Origin: Bacillus fungorum
GTDB lineage: Bacteria > Bacillota > Bacilli > Bacillales > Bacillaceae_G
NCBI RefSeq assembly: GCF_002746455.1
Contig: NZ_NWUW01000005.1
Coordinates: 1-64,000 of the forward strand
Reading direction: 5' to 3'
DNA length: 64,000 nucleotides
Within the stretch, counting starts at the first letter, position 1. Each line of letters begins with the position of its first letter. The position numbers and the translations under genes were made by a program. Positions 9,822 through 20,522 of this stretch are shown here, piece after piece. The notes below the pieces were generated by a model. It was not told where the DNA came from. It was given only the letters and a program-made list of their open reading frames with translations, and did not search any database.

Positions 9822-10952
9822 ATGAACTTTCGTTTTAATGAAGAGCAGCAAATGATGAGGAAAATGGTTCGAGATTTTGCACAGAAGGAAATTGCTCCCT
9901 TTGTTCCTAGTATGGAACAAGGGGTGTTCCCAAAAGAGATTTTGCAGAAGATGGGTGAGCTTGGATTAATGGGAATTCCAGCGCCTGCAAAATACGGTGG
10001 GGCAGAGATGGATTTTATTTCTTACATTTTAGCGATTGAGGAAATTTCAAAGGTAAGCGCAACAGTTGGTGTAATTTTAGCTGTGCATACGTCAGTTGGA
10101 ATGAACCCGATTTTATATTTTGGAACAGAAGAACAGAAGCAGAAATATGTTTCTAAACTTGCGACTGGTGAATATTTAGGTGCATTTGCATTAACAGAAC
10201 CAAATGCAGGATCAGATGCAGGAAGTTTGAAATCAAGAGCTGTGAAGAAAGGCGATCATTATATTATTAATGGATCGAAAGTGTTCATTACAAATGGCGG
10301 TGAAGCAAGTACATATATTGTATTCGCTTCTACAAATCCAGAGGCAGGAAAAAGTGGGATTTCTGCATTTATAGTAGAGAAAGATACACCGGGCTTAATT
10401 ATCGGCAAAGACGAGCATAAAATGGGACTTCTCGGTTCTCGCACAGTACAACTTACGTTCGAAGATATGAAAGTGCCGGCTGAGAATTTACTTGGTGAAG
10501 AAGGACAAGGATTTAAGGTAGCGATGGCGAATTTAGATGTTGGACGAATTGGAATTGGTGCGCAGGCTTTAGGGATTGCTGAAGCGGCGCTTGCCTGTGC
10601 AATTGATTATGCAAAAGAACGAGAGCAATTCGGGAAGCCAATTGCGGCGCAGCAAGGGATTGGCTTCAAACTTGCAGATATGGCAACTAGTGTAGAAGCA
10701 GCGCGATTACTCGTATATAGAGCTGCATCGCTAAGAGCACAAGGATTACCATGCGGTAAAGAAGCATCTATTGCGAAATTATTTGCTTCTAAAACAGCAG
10801 TTGAAGTTGCGATTGAAGCGGTGCAAGTATTTGGTGGTTACGGTTATACGAAAGACTATCCAGTAGAAAGATTTTTCCGTGATGCGAAAATCACGCAAAT
10901 ATATGAAGGAACGAGTGAAATACAGAAACTTGTTATTAGTCGATCTTTATAA
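9822..10952 (+). CDS. mmgC: Acyl-CoA dehydrogenase (short-chain type)
   Basis: A 376-residue FAD enzyme that introduces the 2,3-double bond into acyl-CoA and passes electrons to ETF. The FAD/substrate motif [12 protein letters not shown] is near residue 130; the C-terminal YEGTSEIQ carries the likely catalytic Glu. ATG 9822 follows GGAGGCGGAG; the in-frame ATG at 9807 lies within that site region and is rejected. It is clearly paralogous to the next gene, sharing [24 protein letters not shown] segments. Chain-length preference is not deducible with certainty. Confidence 0.93.
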   Translation: MNFRFNEEQQMMRKMVRDFAQKEIAPFVPSMEQGVFPKEILQKMGELGLMGIPAPAKYGGAEMDFISYILAIEEISKVSATVGVILAVHTSVGMNPILYFGTEEQKQKYVSKLATGEYLGAFALTEPNAGSDAGSLKSRAVKKGDHYIINGSKVFITNGGEASTYIVFASTNPEAGKSGISAFIVEKDTPGLIIGKDEHKMGLLGSRTVQLTFEDMKVPAENLLGEEGQGFKVAMANLDVGRIGIGAQALGIAEAALACAIDYAKEREQFGKPIAAQQGIGFKLADMATSVEAARLLVYRAASLRAQGLPCGKEASIAKLFASKTAVEVAIEAVQVFGGYGYTKDYPVERFFRDAKITQIYEGTSEIQKLVISRSL

Positions 10953-10973
10953 AAGAACAAGGAGGAGACGGGA

Positions 10974-12113
10974 ATGCATTTTAAACTATCAGAAGAACAT
11001 GAAATGATCCGAAAAATGGTTCGAGATTTTGCTAAGAACGAAGTAGCACCGACGGCAACTGAACGTGATGAAGAAGAGAGATTTGATCGTGCACTATTTG
11101 ATCAAATGGCAGAGCTTGGTTTAACCGGCATTCCGTGGCCTGAAGAATACGGCGGAATTGGAAGCGATTACTTAGCTTATGTAATTGCCATTGAAGAATT
11201 ATCACGCGTATGTGCTTCTACAGGTGTAACACTATCTGCGCATACTTCACTTGCTGGATGGCCGATTTTTAAATTTGGAACAGAAGAGCAAAAGCAGAAG
11301 TATTTACGACCGATGGCTGAAGGAACGAAAATTGGTGCATACGGCTTAACAGAGCCAGGATCTGGTTCGGATGCTGGTGGAATGAAGACGATCGCAAAAA
11401 GAGATGGAGACCATTACATTTTAAATGGATCGAAAATATTTATTACAAATGGCGGTATTGCCGATATTTATGTTGTTTTTGCTTTAACAGATCCTGAATC
11501 GAAGCAGCGCGGTACGAGCGCGTTTATTGTGGAAAGTGATACATCAGGATTTTCAGTTGGGAAGAAGGAAAGTAAGTTAGGGATTCGCTCTTCACCAACA
11601 ACTGAAATTATGTTTGAAGATTGCCGTATTCCTGTAGAGAATTTACTCGGGGAAGAAGGACACGGGTTTAAGATAGCGATGCAAACATTAGATGGTGGTC
11701 GTAATGGTATTGCGGCACAAGCGGTCGGTATTGCACAAGGGGCTTTAGACGCTTCTGTAGAATATGCAAGAGAGCGTCATCAGTTTGGGAAGCCGATTGC
11801 AGCGCAGCAAGGGATTGGCTTTAAACTTGCAGATATGGCAACGGATGTGGAGGCGGCGCGTCTTCTAACATACCAAGCGGCTTGGCTTGAATCGGAAGGT
11901 CTTCCGTACGGGAAAGAGTCAGCGATGTCAAAAGTATTTGCAGGAGATACAGCGATGAAGGTGACGACGGAAGCGGTACAAGTATTTGGTGGTTACGGCT
12001 ATACGAAAGATTATCCAGTAGAGCGTTATATGCGAGATGCAAAGATTACACAGATCTATGAAGGAACACAAGAGATTCAAAGGCTCGTAATTTCTCGTAT
12101 GTTAACGAAGTAG
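10974..12113 (+). CDS. acdA: Acyl-CoA dehydrogenase AcdA
   Basis: A 379-residue acyl-CoA dehydrogenase, 21 bases after its paralogue and read from [30 protein letters not shown] and [13 protein letters not shown] carry the FAD-contact and catalytic Glu regions. In B. subtilis acdA follows fadF directly; here thiolase, 3-hydroxybutyryl-CoA dehydrogenase and a second dehydrogenase are inserted between. A terminator follows. Confidence 0.93.
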   Translation: MHFKLSEEHEMIRKMVRDFAKNEVAPTATERDEEERFDRALFDQMAELGLTGIPWPEEYGGIGSDYLAYVIAIEELSRVCASTGVTLSAHTSLAGWPIFKFGTEEQKQKYLRPMAEGTKIGAYGLTEPGSGSDAGGMKTIAKRDGDHYILNGSKIFITNGGIADIYVVFALTDPESKQRGTSAFIVESDTSGFSVGKKESKLGIRSSPTTEIMFEDCRIPVENLLGEEGHGFKIAMQTLDGGRNGIAAQAVGIAQGALDASVEYARERHQFGKPIAAQQGIGFKLADMATDVEAARLLTYQAAWLESEGLPYGKESAMSKVFAGDTAMKVTTEAVQVFGGYGYTKDYPVERYMRDAKITQIYEGTQEIQRLVISRMLTK

Positions 12114-12117
12114 GGTC

Positions 12118-12146
12118 AAAAGCGTAGGTATTTTCCTACGCTTTTT
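12118..12146 (+). terminator. Terminator of the fatty-acid oxidation cluster
   Basis: AAAAGCGTAGG and CCTACGCTTTTT pair around a 6-base loop, ending in a T-run. It separates acdA from the TetR gene. Confidence 0.85.
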
Positions 12147-12179
12147 CCTTCCAAAAAATAATAGAGAGAGGTGAAGGGA

Positions 12180-12809
12180 ATGGTTAAACATAATGTACAG
12201 GCATCCGTGAAAGATGAAAAATTAGTCGCATTAAGACGGGAACAAATGATTAAAGGTGCGGTGCAATTGTTTAAGCAAAAAGGATTTCCGCGTACAACAA
12301 CAAGAGAGATTGCAAAGGCTGCTGGGTTTAGTATCGGAACACTTTATGAGTATATTCGCACAAAAGATGATGTTTTGTATTTAGTTTGTGATAGTATTTA
12401 TGAACATGTAAAAGAAAGATTAGAGAAAGTAGTTTGTACAGAAAAAGGGAGTATAGAAAGTTTAAAGGTAGCAATAACGAATTACTTTAAAGTGATGGAC
12501 GAATTGCAGGAAGAAGTATTAATAATGTATCAAGAGGTACGCTTTTTACCGAAGGAATCACTCCCGTACGTATTAGAAAAAGAGTTTCAAATGGTAGGAA
12601 TGTTCGAGGACATTTTAGAACAATGTACGGAAAATGGAACATTTACATTAAATAAAAAAGAAATACAGCTTCTTGCACATAATATTTTTATACAAGGACA
12701 GATGTGGGGATTTAGACGTTGGGCGCTGCAAAAACTATATACGCTCGAAGAATATACAGAAATGCAAATTAGGTATGTGCTGCAAGGAGCCCATATGCTT
12801 CCGAAATAA
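12180..12809 (+). CDS. TetR/AcrR family transcriptional regulator
   Basis: A 209-residue repressor-type protein. The N-terminal helix-turn-helix lies in about residues 40-70 (TTREIAKAAGFSIGTLYEYI); the rest is a ligand-binding helical domain that I cannot assign. ATG 12180 follows GAGGTGAAGGG; the in-frame GTG at 12171 overlaps that site. Its place at the end of a fatty-acid oxidation cluster suggests it senses an acyl-CoA and controls these genes. It does not look like a close copy of B. subtilis FadR. Confidence 0.88.
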   Translation: MVKHNVQASVKDEKLVALRREQMIKGAVQLFKQKGFPRTTTREIAKAAGFSIGTLYEYIRTKDDVLYLVCDSIYEHVKERLEKVVCTEKGSIESLKVAITNYFKVMDELQEEVLIMYQEVRFLPKESLPYVLEKEFQMVGMFEDILEQCTENGTFTLNKKEIQLLAHNIFIQGQMWGFRRWALQKLYTLEEYTEMQIRYVLQGAHMLPK

Positions 12810-12872
12810 GGAAGGGACAAATTATAATTTTATTGCTGTATAAAGTTTCCCGTTTTTTTTGTAGCATATTTG

Positions 12873-12901
12873 TGCGACTTTTGTTTATAATGAATAGTAT
12901 G
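12873..12901 (+). promoter_or_regulatory. Likely rpoE promoter
   Basis: A perfect TATAAT at 12896-12901, with a weak -35 (TGCGAC, 12873-12878) at 17 bases spacing. It lies 62 bases before the rpoE start. Confidence 0.5.
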
Positions 12902-12962
12902 GATTTTTTTAAGCAGACCGTTATATATAAGGTTATATTTGATGAAAGGAAGTGCCGCATAA

Positions 12963-13487
12963 GTGAATTTTAAGCAATATTCACCAGAAGAGCTAAAAGA
13001 ATGTTCAATGATTGAAGTTGTACATAGCGTTTTAGGGGATAAAAGACAAGCAACGACATTCAACGAGTTGGTTCAAGAAATCGCTCAAGTGCTGGGACTA
13101 TCTCAAGAGCAAGTTAATGCGAAACTCGCACAATTTTATACAGACTTAAACATCGATGGACGTTTCATTAATTTAGGAGAAAATCGTTGGGGGCTACGCA
13201 GCTGGTACCCATATGAGCAAATTGATGAAGAAATCTTACCTCAACCAAAACCGAAGAAGAAACGTAAAGTTGAAGAAGACGGTTTTGACGACTACATTGA
13301 AGAAGATGAAGACTTCGACGATGCAGATGGAAATGAAGATGAAGATGTAGAAGATTTGGACAAGGTTCTTGAAGAAGAAGACGGAGACGACGATGATCTT
13401 GATGATTTAGATGAAGATGAAGATGATGACTTCGCTGAAGAAGAACTTGAGTACGATGAAACTGAAGAAGAAGAGGAAGAACTGTAG
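12963..13487 (+). CDS. rpoE: RNA polymerase delta subunit
   Basis: A 174-residue accessory subunit of RNA polymerase that speeds polymerase recycling and tunes promoter choice by initiating-NTP level. A folded winged-helix-like N-terminal domain (about 1-90) is followed by a basic KPKKKRK stretch and then a long Asp/Glu-rich disordered tail to the C-terminus. GTG start with GAAAGGAAGTG upstream. The pyrG promoter begins four bases after its stop codon, as in B. subtilis synteny (rpoE-pyrG). Confidence 0.97.
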   Translation: MNFKQYSPEELKECSMIEVVHSVLGDKRQATTFNELVQEIAQVLGLSQEQVNAKLAQFYTDLNIDGRFINLGENRWGLRSWYPYEQIDEEILPQPKPKKKRKVEEDGFDDYIEEDEDFDDADGNEDEDVEDLDKVLEEEDGDDDDLDDLDEDEDDDFAEEELEYDETEEEEEEL

Positions 13488-13490
13488 TTC

Positions 13491-13519
13491 TTGACTTTTC
13501 ATTATCGTCCATGTAGAAT
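13491..13519 (+). promoter_or_regulatory. pyrG promoter with GGGCTC start region
   Basis: TTGACT (13491-13496), a 17-base spacer and TAGAAT (13514-13519). Seven bases later is GGGCTC (from 13527), the same initially transcribed sequence that in B. subtilis pyrG drives reiterative G addition when CTP is low. Confidence 0.85.
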
Positions 13520-13551
13520 CATTTTTGGGCTCTTTAAAAAAGGACGATAAT
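13501..13551. repeat. 10-bp inverted repeat bracketing the pyrG -10 and start site
   Basis: ATTATCGTCC (13501-13510) and GGACGATAAT (13542-13551) are perfect inverted repeats with a 31-base gap that contains the -10 box and start point. It could be part of an rpoE 3' hairpin or a regulator site; only half would be in the pyrG transcript. Confidence 0.5.
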
Positions 13552-13629
13552 ACTTTTAAAGTGTAAATATAAAAGAAAATTGCTCCCTACTTATTACTTT
13601 ATGTGATGAGGGGAGCAATTTTCTTTTTT
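13527..13629 (+). promoter_or_regulatory. pyrG leader attenuator (CTP sensing)
   Basis: The leader starts GGGCTC. At 13571-13587 and 13611-13627 is a perfect 17-bp stem, with CTCCC near the top of its 5' arm, followed by a T-rich tail: a terminator. In the B. subtilis pyrG mechanism, CTP shortage stalls polymerase at the first C, extra Gs are added, and the poly-G end pairs with the C/U run in the terminator arm to prevent termination. All the parts are visible here. Confidence 0.8.
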
Positions 13630-13711
13630 GTTTTTTGTTTAGAAAATAAAAAGAGTCTAACAATAATATGGATACAGTGTTATCTACATACGTTGCGCTT
13701 TGCAACGGTGA

Positions 13712-15352
<1,641 letters not shown>

Positions 15353-15353
15353 T

Positions 15354-15385
15354 AAAAAAAGCGCCTGAAATAGGGCGCTTTTTTT
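15354..15385. terminator. Convergent terminator between pyrG and ywjG
   Basis: A7 plus AGCGCC pairs with GGCGCT plus T7 around a short loop. It is flanked by A- and T-runs, so it can serve both converging genes. Confidence 0.85.
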
Positions 15386-15908
15386 AATATTCATTTAACA
15401 TTTCATCGATTGTAAATTTGATTCCGTGATATGCAAATAGAGCTATCATTAAGCTTGGGAATCCGTAGCGATTACCTTCATCGTCTGGAATAAGACCTTT
15501 TAACAGCTTTGTATCAATATGTACATCTGTATATTGTTCTAGTGATTCAGTACCTTCTTGAATAGCAGAGATGCCGACAATAGAGTGTCCATCTGCTTGA
15601 AGTTTTTTTGCTGTTGCTACAACTTCTTCATCTGTTGAAAAACGGCTAATAAGAAGTACACGATCTGCAGAAGTTACTTCTACTTCTTTACCATTTTCAA
15701 ATAATCGTTTTGCTTGCTTCATTGGTTCAGCCCCGAACAGTGCTTCAGCAACAACGCCCTCCATTTCATTTGTACCATGTAGATAAATGAAACCTTCGCC
15801 AACTAATGCTTGAGCAAGTAGACGGGCGCTATCTTCTATATTCATTTCCTCTTTTTGAGAAACTCTGGAGAAATAACCACTTAATTGAGTTGAAAAAATT
15901 TTTAACAT
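15384..15908 (-). CDS. ywjG: YwjG family protein (DUF2529)
   Basis: A 174-residue protein of unknown function. The pattern resembles a SIS-like sugar-isomerase fold: FIYLHGTNEMEGV, then SADRVLLISRF and GHSIVGISAI strands that look like a phosphosugar-binding Rossmann arrangement. The fold comparison is inference. Position between pyrG and spo0F, on the opposite strand, matches B. subtilis ywjG. Confidence 0.85.
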   Translation of the reverse strand: MLKIFSTQLSGYFSRVSQKEEMNIEDSARLLAQALVGEGFIYLHGTNEMEGVVAEALFGAEPMKQAKRLFENGKEVEVTSADRVLLISRFSTDEEVVATAKKLQADGHSIVGISAIQEGTESLEQYTDVHIDTKLLKGLIPDDEGNRYGFPSLMIALFAYHGIKFTIDEMLNEY

Positions 15909-16024
15909 ACTGTTACTCCCTTCGTACGTGTTTGCCGGCTTTCATTATAGTTCATTTTTTTAGAAAGGTGAAATCGAAAGGTGGCATAACAAAATAGGAA
16001 ACGGTAAAATAAGAAAGAATAGGA

Positions 16025-16051
16025 AGGAATTTGCCAAAGAATAGCGAAAAT
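16025..16051 (+). promoter_or_regulatory. Candidate sigma-H promoter of spo0F
   Basis: AGGAATTT (16025-16032), 11 bases, then GCGAAAAT (16044-16051) approximates the sigma-H pattern (RnAGGAwWW and RnnGAATwW), with one mismatch in the GAAT core. Sigma-H transcription of spo0F is established in B. subtilis; this exact placement is inference. Confidence 0.45.
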
Positions 16052-16109
16052 AAATCGTTAAGATATAAGAAGCTTTAAATCTTGTATTTACACAGAAAGG
16101 TTGGGAGTT

Positions 16110-16478
16110 ATGGAAGGTAAAATTTTAATCGTTGATGATCAATATGGCATTCGTGTGTTATTACATGAAGTGTTCCAAAAAGAAGGTTATCAGACATTCC
16201 AAGCAGCGAATGGATTTCAAGCTCTAGATATCGTGAAAAAAGATAATCCAGATTTAGTAGTGTTAGATATGAAAATTCCAGGCATGGATGGTATAGAGAT
16301 TTTAAAGCATGTAAAGGAAATTGACGAGAGTATTAAAGTAATTTTAATGACTGCTTATGGAGAGCTTGATATGATCCAAGAAGCAAAAGATTTAGGTGCT
16401 TTAATGCATTTTGCGAAACCATTTGATATTGATGAAATTCGTCAAGCGGTGAGAAATGAGCTCGCTGTAGAGGCGTAA
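16110..16478 (+). CDS. spo0F: Sporulation response regulator Spo0F
   Basis: A 122-residue single-domain receiver, the second protein of the sporulation phosphorelay. It takes phosphate from sensor kinases (KinA-E type) and hands it to Spo0B. Acid pocket D9/D10, phosphorylation site D53 ([13 protein letters not shown]), conserved TAYGELD and the FAKPFD Lys are all present. There is no output domain, as expected. ATG 16110 follows GTTGGGAGTT; the in-frame TTG at 16101 overlaps that site. Confidence 0.97.
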   Translation: MEGKILIVDDQYGIRVLLHEVFQKEGYQTFQAANGFQALDIVKKDNPDLVVLDMKIPGMDGIEILKHVKEIDESIKVILMTAYGELDMIQEAKDLGALMHFAKPFDIDEIRQAVRNELAVEA

Positions 16479-16544
16479 AAATGAAATTTTTATAAAAAAT
16501 ATGGAAAAAAGCGTTTACATGGACTGTTGAGCAGGTGAATACGG

Positions 16545-16573
16545 TTGAGTTTTTTAGTACAAGTTGTTATCCT
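16545..16573 (+). promoter_or_regulatory. Likely fbaA promoter
   Basis: TTGAGT (16545-16550), a 17-base spacer and TATCCT (16568-16573), 115 bases before the start codon. Confidence 0.55.
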
Positions 16574-16688
16574 ATTGAGTGTAGAAAAAAGTCCGGTATG
16601 TAGATATACATATTTTACCTTATTCTGGTCATACTACCAGCGATAAGAACTTATCGGATACAAAAAACGTTTTTTAGGAGGATTCACC

Positions 16689-17546
16689 ATGCCTTTAGTT
16701 TCTATGAAAGAAATGCTAAACAAAGCACTAGAAGGAAAATACGCAGTTGGTCAATTCAACATGAACAACTTAGAGTGGACTCAAGCTATCTTAGCTGCTG
16801 CGGAAGAAGAAAAATCTCCTGTAATCCTAGGTGTATCTGAGGGTGCAGCTCGTCATATGACTGGTTTCAAAACAGTTGTAGCAATGGTTAAAGCGTTAAT
16901 CGAAGAAATGAACATCTCTGTTCCTGTAGCGATTCACCTTGACCATGGTTCAAGCTTCGAAAAATGTAAAGAAGCAATCGATGCAGGTTTCACATCTGTA
17001 ATGATCGACGCTTCTCACCACCCATTCGAAGAAAACGTTGAAACTACTAAAAAAGTAGTAGAATATGCACACGCTCGTAACGTATCTGTTGAAGCTGAGC
17101 TTGGAACAGTTGGCGGACAAGAAGACGACGTAATCGCTGAAGGCGTAATTTACGCTGATCCTGCAGAGTGTAAGCACCTTGTTGAAGCAACAGGTATCGA
17201 TTGCCTAGCTCCAGCTTTAGGTTCTGTACACGGTCCTTACAAAGGTGAGCCTAACTTAGGATTCGCTGAAATGGAACAAGTTCGTGACTTCACTGGCGTA
17301 CCTTTAGTATTACACGGTGGTACTGGTATCCCAACTGCTGATATCGTAAAAGCTATCTCTTTAGGTACTTCAAAAATTAACGTAAACACTGAGAACCAAA
17401 TCGAGTTTACAAAAGCTGTTCGTGAAGTATTAAACAAAGACCAAGAAGTTTACGATCCTCGTAAATTTATCGGACCTGGCCGCGACGCTATTAAAGCAAC
17501 TGTTGCTGGTAAAATGCGTGAGTTCGGTTCTAACGGTAAAGCGTAA
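16689..17546 (+). CDS. fbaA: Class II fructose-1,6-bisphosphate aldolase
   Basis: A 285-residue zinc-dependent aldolase splitting fructose-1,6-bisphosphate into dihydroxyacetone phosphate and glyceraldehyde-3-phosphate. The zinc/catalytic segment is [11 protein letters not shown]; further metal and phosphate sites are [34 protein letters not shown] and [21 protein letters not shown] precedes ATG 16689. Codon use is strongly biased, as for a highly expressed glycolytic gene. Confidence 0.97.
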   Translation: MPLVSMKEMLNKALEGKYAVGQFNMNNLEWTQAILAAAEEEKSPVILGVSEGAARHMTGFKTVVAMVKALIEEMNISVPVAIHLDHGSSFEKCKEAIDAGFTSVMIDASHHPFEENVETTKKVVEYAHARNVSVEAELGTVGGQEDDVIAEGVIYADPAECKHLVEATGIDCLAPALGSVHGPYKGEPNLGFAEMEQVRDFTGVPLVLHGGTGIPTADIVKAISLGTSKINVNTENQIEFTKAVREVLNKDQEVYDPRKFIGPGRDAIKATVAGKMREFGSNGKA

Positions 17547-17877
17547 GAATAAAATTCCGTTTTGGAAACCGTCTAGTCTTTTAGACGGTTTCCTTTCGTT
17601 GTATAATGAAAGCGTGAACAAGTCTAAAGATTTTATCATTTTGTTTTTGAAATAGAAAATAATGTGCATAGTCCTATTAATAAATGTGATAACGTATCTA
17701 AATTGATAAAGTGAATTCGATGAATAGTTAATCTTTATCTTTTTGTATTATAGGAGAAATGAAGATAATGGGTTCCTATTTATCGAGTGTTAGGGTGGAA
17801 AGAGTGATTGAGATTCTTAAGGGGAGCTTTCTATAAAAATATAGAAAGTAAATACATTCACAAGAAGGGAGCTCAAT
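17547..17877. other. Intergenic region between fbaA and murA2
   Basis: 331 bases with no gene. It holds the fbaA terminator and presumably the murA2 promoter. The transaldolase-like gene (ywjH/tal) found here in B. subtilis is absent, and no remnant of it is visible. Confidence 0.6.
17564..17597 (+). terminator. fbaA terminator
   Basis: GGAAACCGTCTA and TAGACGGTTTCC form a perfect 12-bp stem with a 6-base loop, followed by TTTCG; the T-tract is short. Confidence 0.75.
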
Positions 17878-19167
17878 ATGGAAAAATTGCTAATTGAAGG
17901 CGGAAGAGCTTTAAATGGAACAATTCGCGTGAGTGGTGCAAAGAACAGCGCCGTTGCACTAATTCCAGCGACAATTTTAGCAGATACTCCAGTAACTATT
18001 GGTGGTGTCCCTAATATTTCGGACGTGAAAATGTTAGGAGACTTACTAGAGGAAATTGGAGGAAGAGTAACTTATGGACAGGAGGAAGAGATGGTAGTCG
18101 ATCCTTCTAACATGGTTGCAATGCCTTTACCAAATGGAAAAGTGAAAAAATTGCGTGCTTCTTATTATTTAATGGGTGCGATGCTTGGCCGTTTTAAAAA
18201 AGCTGTTATTGGGCTTCCAGGTGGATGTCATTTAGGACCGAGGCCGATTGATCAGCATATTAAAGGGTTTGAAGCGTTAGGAGCACATGTTACAAATGAA
18301 CAAGGTGCTATCTATTTAAGAGCAGATGAGTTACGCGGGGCACGTATTTATTTAGATGTTGTTAGTGTAGGAGCTACGATTAATATTATGCTAGCAGCTG
18401 TGCGAGCGAAAGGTAGAACTGTTATTGAAAACGCAGCGAAAGAACCAGAGATTATTGATGTAGCTACATTGTTAACGAGCATGGGTGCACGCATTAAAGG
18501 TGCTGGTACAGATGTAATTCGAATAGATGGTGTGGATTCACTGCACGGTTGTCACCATACTATCATTCCGGATCGTATTGAAGCGGGTACGTATATGATT
18601 TTAGGAGCTGCATCAGGAGGAGAAGTAACAGTTGATAATGTTATTCCTCAGCATTTAGAGTCAGTTACGGCGAAGTTAAGAGAAGCTGGTGTTCAAGTTG
18701 AAACGAACGATGACCAAATTACAGTGAACGGTAATGGAAGGTTAAAAGTAGTGGATATAAAAACACTTGTATATCCAGGTTTCCCAACAGATTTACAACA
18801 GCCGTTTACAACACTTTTAACAAAGGCGCACGGTACGGGAGTTGTTACAGATACAATTTATGGTGCACGTTTCAAACACATTGATGAATTACGTCGTATG
18901 AATGCGCAAATTAAAGTAGAAGGTCGTTCAGCTATTGTAACTGGTCCTGTTTTATTGCAAGGTGCAAAAGTGAAAGCGAGTGATTTACGAGCTGGAGCGG
19001 CCCTTATTATTGCAGGGTTAATGGCAGATGGAATTACAGAAGTAACCGGACTTGAGCATATCGATCGAGGTTATGAAAATATAGTAGACAAGCTTAAAGG
19101 GCTTGGTGCAAACATTTGGCGAGAACAAATGACAAAGCAGGAAATTGAAGAAATGAAGAACGCATAA
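17878..19167 (+). CDS. murA2: UDP-N-acetylglucosamine 1-carboxyvinyltransferase 2
   Basis: A 429-residue MurA paralogue (MurZ/MurAB type) that transfers enolpyruvate from PEP to UDP-GlcNAc, the first committed step of peptidoglycan synthesis in the cytosol. The fosfomycin-target Cys is C117 in [25 protein letters not shown] precedes ATG 17878. A second copy, murA1, lies at 60167. Low-GC Gram-positives usually carry both, with this locus (next to fbaA and glpX/rho) being the accessory copy. Confidence 0.95.
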   Translation: MEKLLIEGGRALNGTIRVSGAKNSAVALIPATILADTPVTIGGVPNISDVKMLGDLLEEIGGRVTYGQEEEMVVDPSNMVAMPLPNGKVKKLRASYYLMGAMLGRFKKAVIGLPGGCHLGPRPIDQHIKGFEALGAHVTNEQGAIYLRADELRGARIYLDVVSVGATINIMLAAVRAKGRTVIENAAKEPEIIDVATLLTSMGARIKGAGTDVIRIDGVDSLHGCHHTIIPDRIEAGTYMILGAASGGEVTVDNVIPQHLESVTAKLREAGVQVETNDDQITVNGNGRLKVVDIKTLVYPGFPTDLQQPFTTLLTKAHGTGVVTDTIYGARFKHIDELRRMNAQIKVEGRSAIVTGPVLLQGAKVKASDLRAGAALIIAGLMADGITEVTGLEHIDRGYENIVDKLKGLGANIWREQMTKQEIEEMKNA

Positions 19168-19215
19168 GTGATACTTCCGCAAGGGGGAAGCGAAGCATCA
19201 CTACTTGCGGAAGTA
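19167..19215 (+). other. Alternative hairpins between murA2 and glpX
   Basis: Two incompatible pairings share one arm. (i) TACTTCCGCAAG (19172-19183) with CTTGCGGAAGTA (19204-19215), 12 bp perfect. (ii) AGTGAT (19167-19172) with ATCACT (19197-19202), enclosing CTTCC/GGAAG. No U-run follows, so plain termination is not evident. Confidence 0.55.
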
Positions 19216-19283
19216 CACTTTATAGAAAAACACGGTTCACAAAATACGGCAGAAATATAAAGGCTTAAAGGAGAGGGATTATC

Positions 19284-20249
19284 GTGGAAAGAAGTTTATC
19301 TATGGAGTTAGTACGTGTAACAGAGGCTGCAGCATTATCATCAGCGCGTTGGATGGGACGCGGGAAAAAGGATGAAGCAGACGGTGCAGCAACATCAGCT
19401 ATGCGTGATGTATTTGATACAATTCCGATGAAAGGTACAGTTGTAATTGGTGAAGGTGAAATGGATGAAGCACCAATGCTATATATCGGAGAAAAATTAG
19501 GTACAGGATATGGTCCACGTGTAGACGTTGCGGTTGATCCTTTAGAAGGGACAAATATCGTGGCAGCTGGTGGATGGAATGCTCTTGCTGTTATTGCAAT
19601 TGCAGATCATGGAAATTTGTTACATGCTCCTGACATGTACATGGATAAAATCGCGGTTGGCCCAGAAGCGGTTGGGGCGGTCGATATCGATGCGCCTATT
19701 ATTGATAACCTACGTGCAGTTGCGAAAGCGAAAAATAAAGATATTGAAGATGTTGTAGCGACAGTTTTAAACCGTCCACGTCATCAAGCGATTATTGAAG
19801 AAATTCGTAAAGCTGGTGCTCGCATTAAATTGATTAATGATGGAGACGTAGCTGGCGCAATTAATACTGCATTTGATCGTACAGGTGTAGATATTTTATT
19901 CGGTTCTGGTGGTGCACCTGAGGGTGTATTAGCGGCAGTTGCATTAAAATGTTTAGGCGGCGAAATTCACGGGAAACTATTACCACAAAATGAAGCTGAA
20001 TTGGCGCGTTGCAAAAAGATGGGCATAGACGACATCAACCGTATCCTTCGCATGGAGGACTTAGTAAAAGGTGATGATGCAATCTTTGCAGCAACAGGCG
20101 TAACAGACGGAGAACTATTACGCGGCGTTCAATTTAAAGGTAGCGTAGGAACAACACAATCTCTTGTTATGCGTGCAAAATCAGGCACAGTACGCTTCGT
20201 AGACGGACGTCATAGCTTGAATAAAAAACCGAACTTGGTTATTAAGTAA
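19284..20249 (+). CDS. glpX: Class II fructose-1,6-bisphosphatase GlpX
   Basis: A 321-residue enzyme that hydrolyses fructose-1,6-bisphosphate to fructose-6-phosphate for gluconeogenesis. The metal-binding acidic motifs [11 protein letters not shown] and VDPLEGTNI, and the late [13 protein letters not shown] segment, are typical of GlpX. GTG start at 19284 with AAAGGAGAGGG upstream. It sits between murA2 and rho, as in B. subtilis, and is followed by a repeat element and a terminator. Confidence 0.95.
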   Translation: MERSLSMELVRVTEAAALSSARWMGRGKKDEADGAATSAMRDVFDTIPMKGTVVIGEGEMDEAPMLYIGEKLGTGYGPRVDVAVDPLEGTNIVAAGGWNALAVIAIADHGNLLHAPDMYMDKIAVGPEAVGAVDIDAPIIDNLRAVAKAKNKDIEDVVATVLNRPRHQAIIEEIRKAGARIKLINDGDVAGAINTAFDRTGVDILFGSGGAPEGVLAAVALKCLGGEIHGKLLPQNEAELARCKKMGIDDINRILRMEDLVKGDDAIFAATGVTDGELLRGVQFKGSVGTTQSLVMRAKSGTVRFVDGRHSLNKKPNLVIK

Positions 20250-20250
20250 A

Positions 20251-20322
20251 AGGTGGAAGCGGCTCGCTCAGAATCGCAGGGCATTGGAGTTATCGGCCCT
20301 TCTAGCTGCTGAAACTAGATTA
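20251..20322 (+). repeat. Modular intergenic repeat, A type, shortened copy
   Basis: Begins GTGGAAGCGGCTCGCTCAG and continues GAATCGCAGGGCATTGGAG, matching the inverse of the module at 29291-29400, but lacks the inner 17-bp hairpin and ends in CTAGAT. GC-rich against its surroundings. Confidence 0.7.
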
Positions 20323-20328
20323 AATAAA

Positions 20329-20358
20329 AAGCGAAGACAAATTTTCTTGTCTTCGCTT
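20329..20358 (+). terminator. glpX terminator
   Basis: AAGCGAAGACAA and TTGTCTTCGCTT pair over 12 bp with a 6-base loop, preceded by A-rich and followed by T-containing sequence. Confidence 0.75.
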
Positions 20359-20522
20359 CTTGTATTTGTGTTTCAACGTATTGATTAAAACTAGATAAAA
20401 GGGTTACAATAGTGAATATTACCCTACTTGAACTTATTGCCTTTCATTATTAATTATTTGCCTTCCGTATTTTTTCCCTTTACCCATGTGAAAAGAGAAT
20501 AACGTTAAAGTGTGGTGTCTGA

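Noticed and set aside
13168..13512. A His/Leu-rich minus-strand open frame opposite rpoE
   Set aside because: Its composition comes from the complement of the Asp/Glu-rich rpoE tail.
16506..16519. Possible cre site (AAAAAGCGTTTACA) upstream of fbaA
   Set aside because: It lacks the leading TG of the consensus and lies upstream of the predicted -35; too weak to list.
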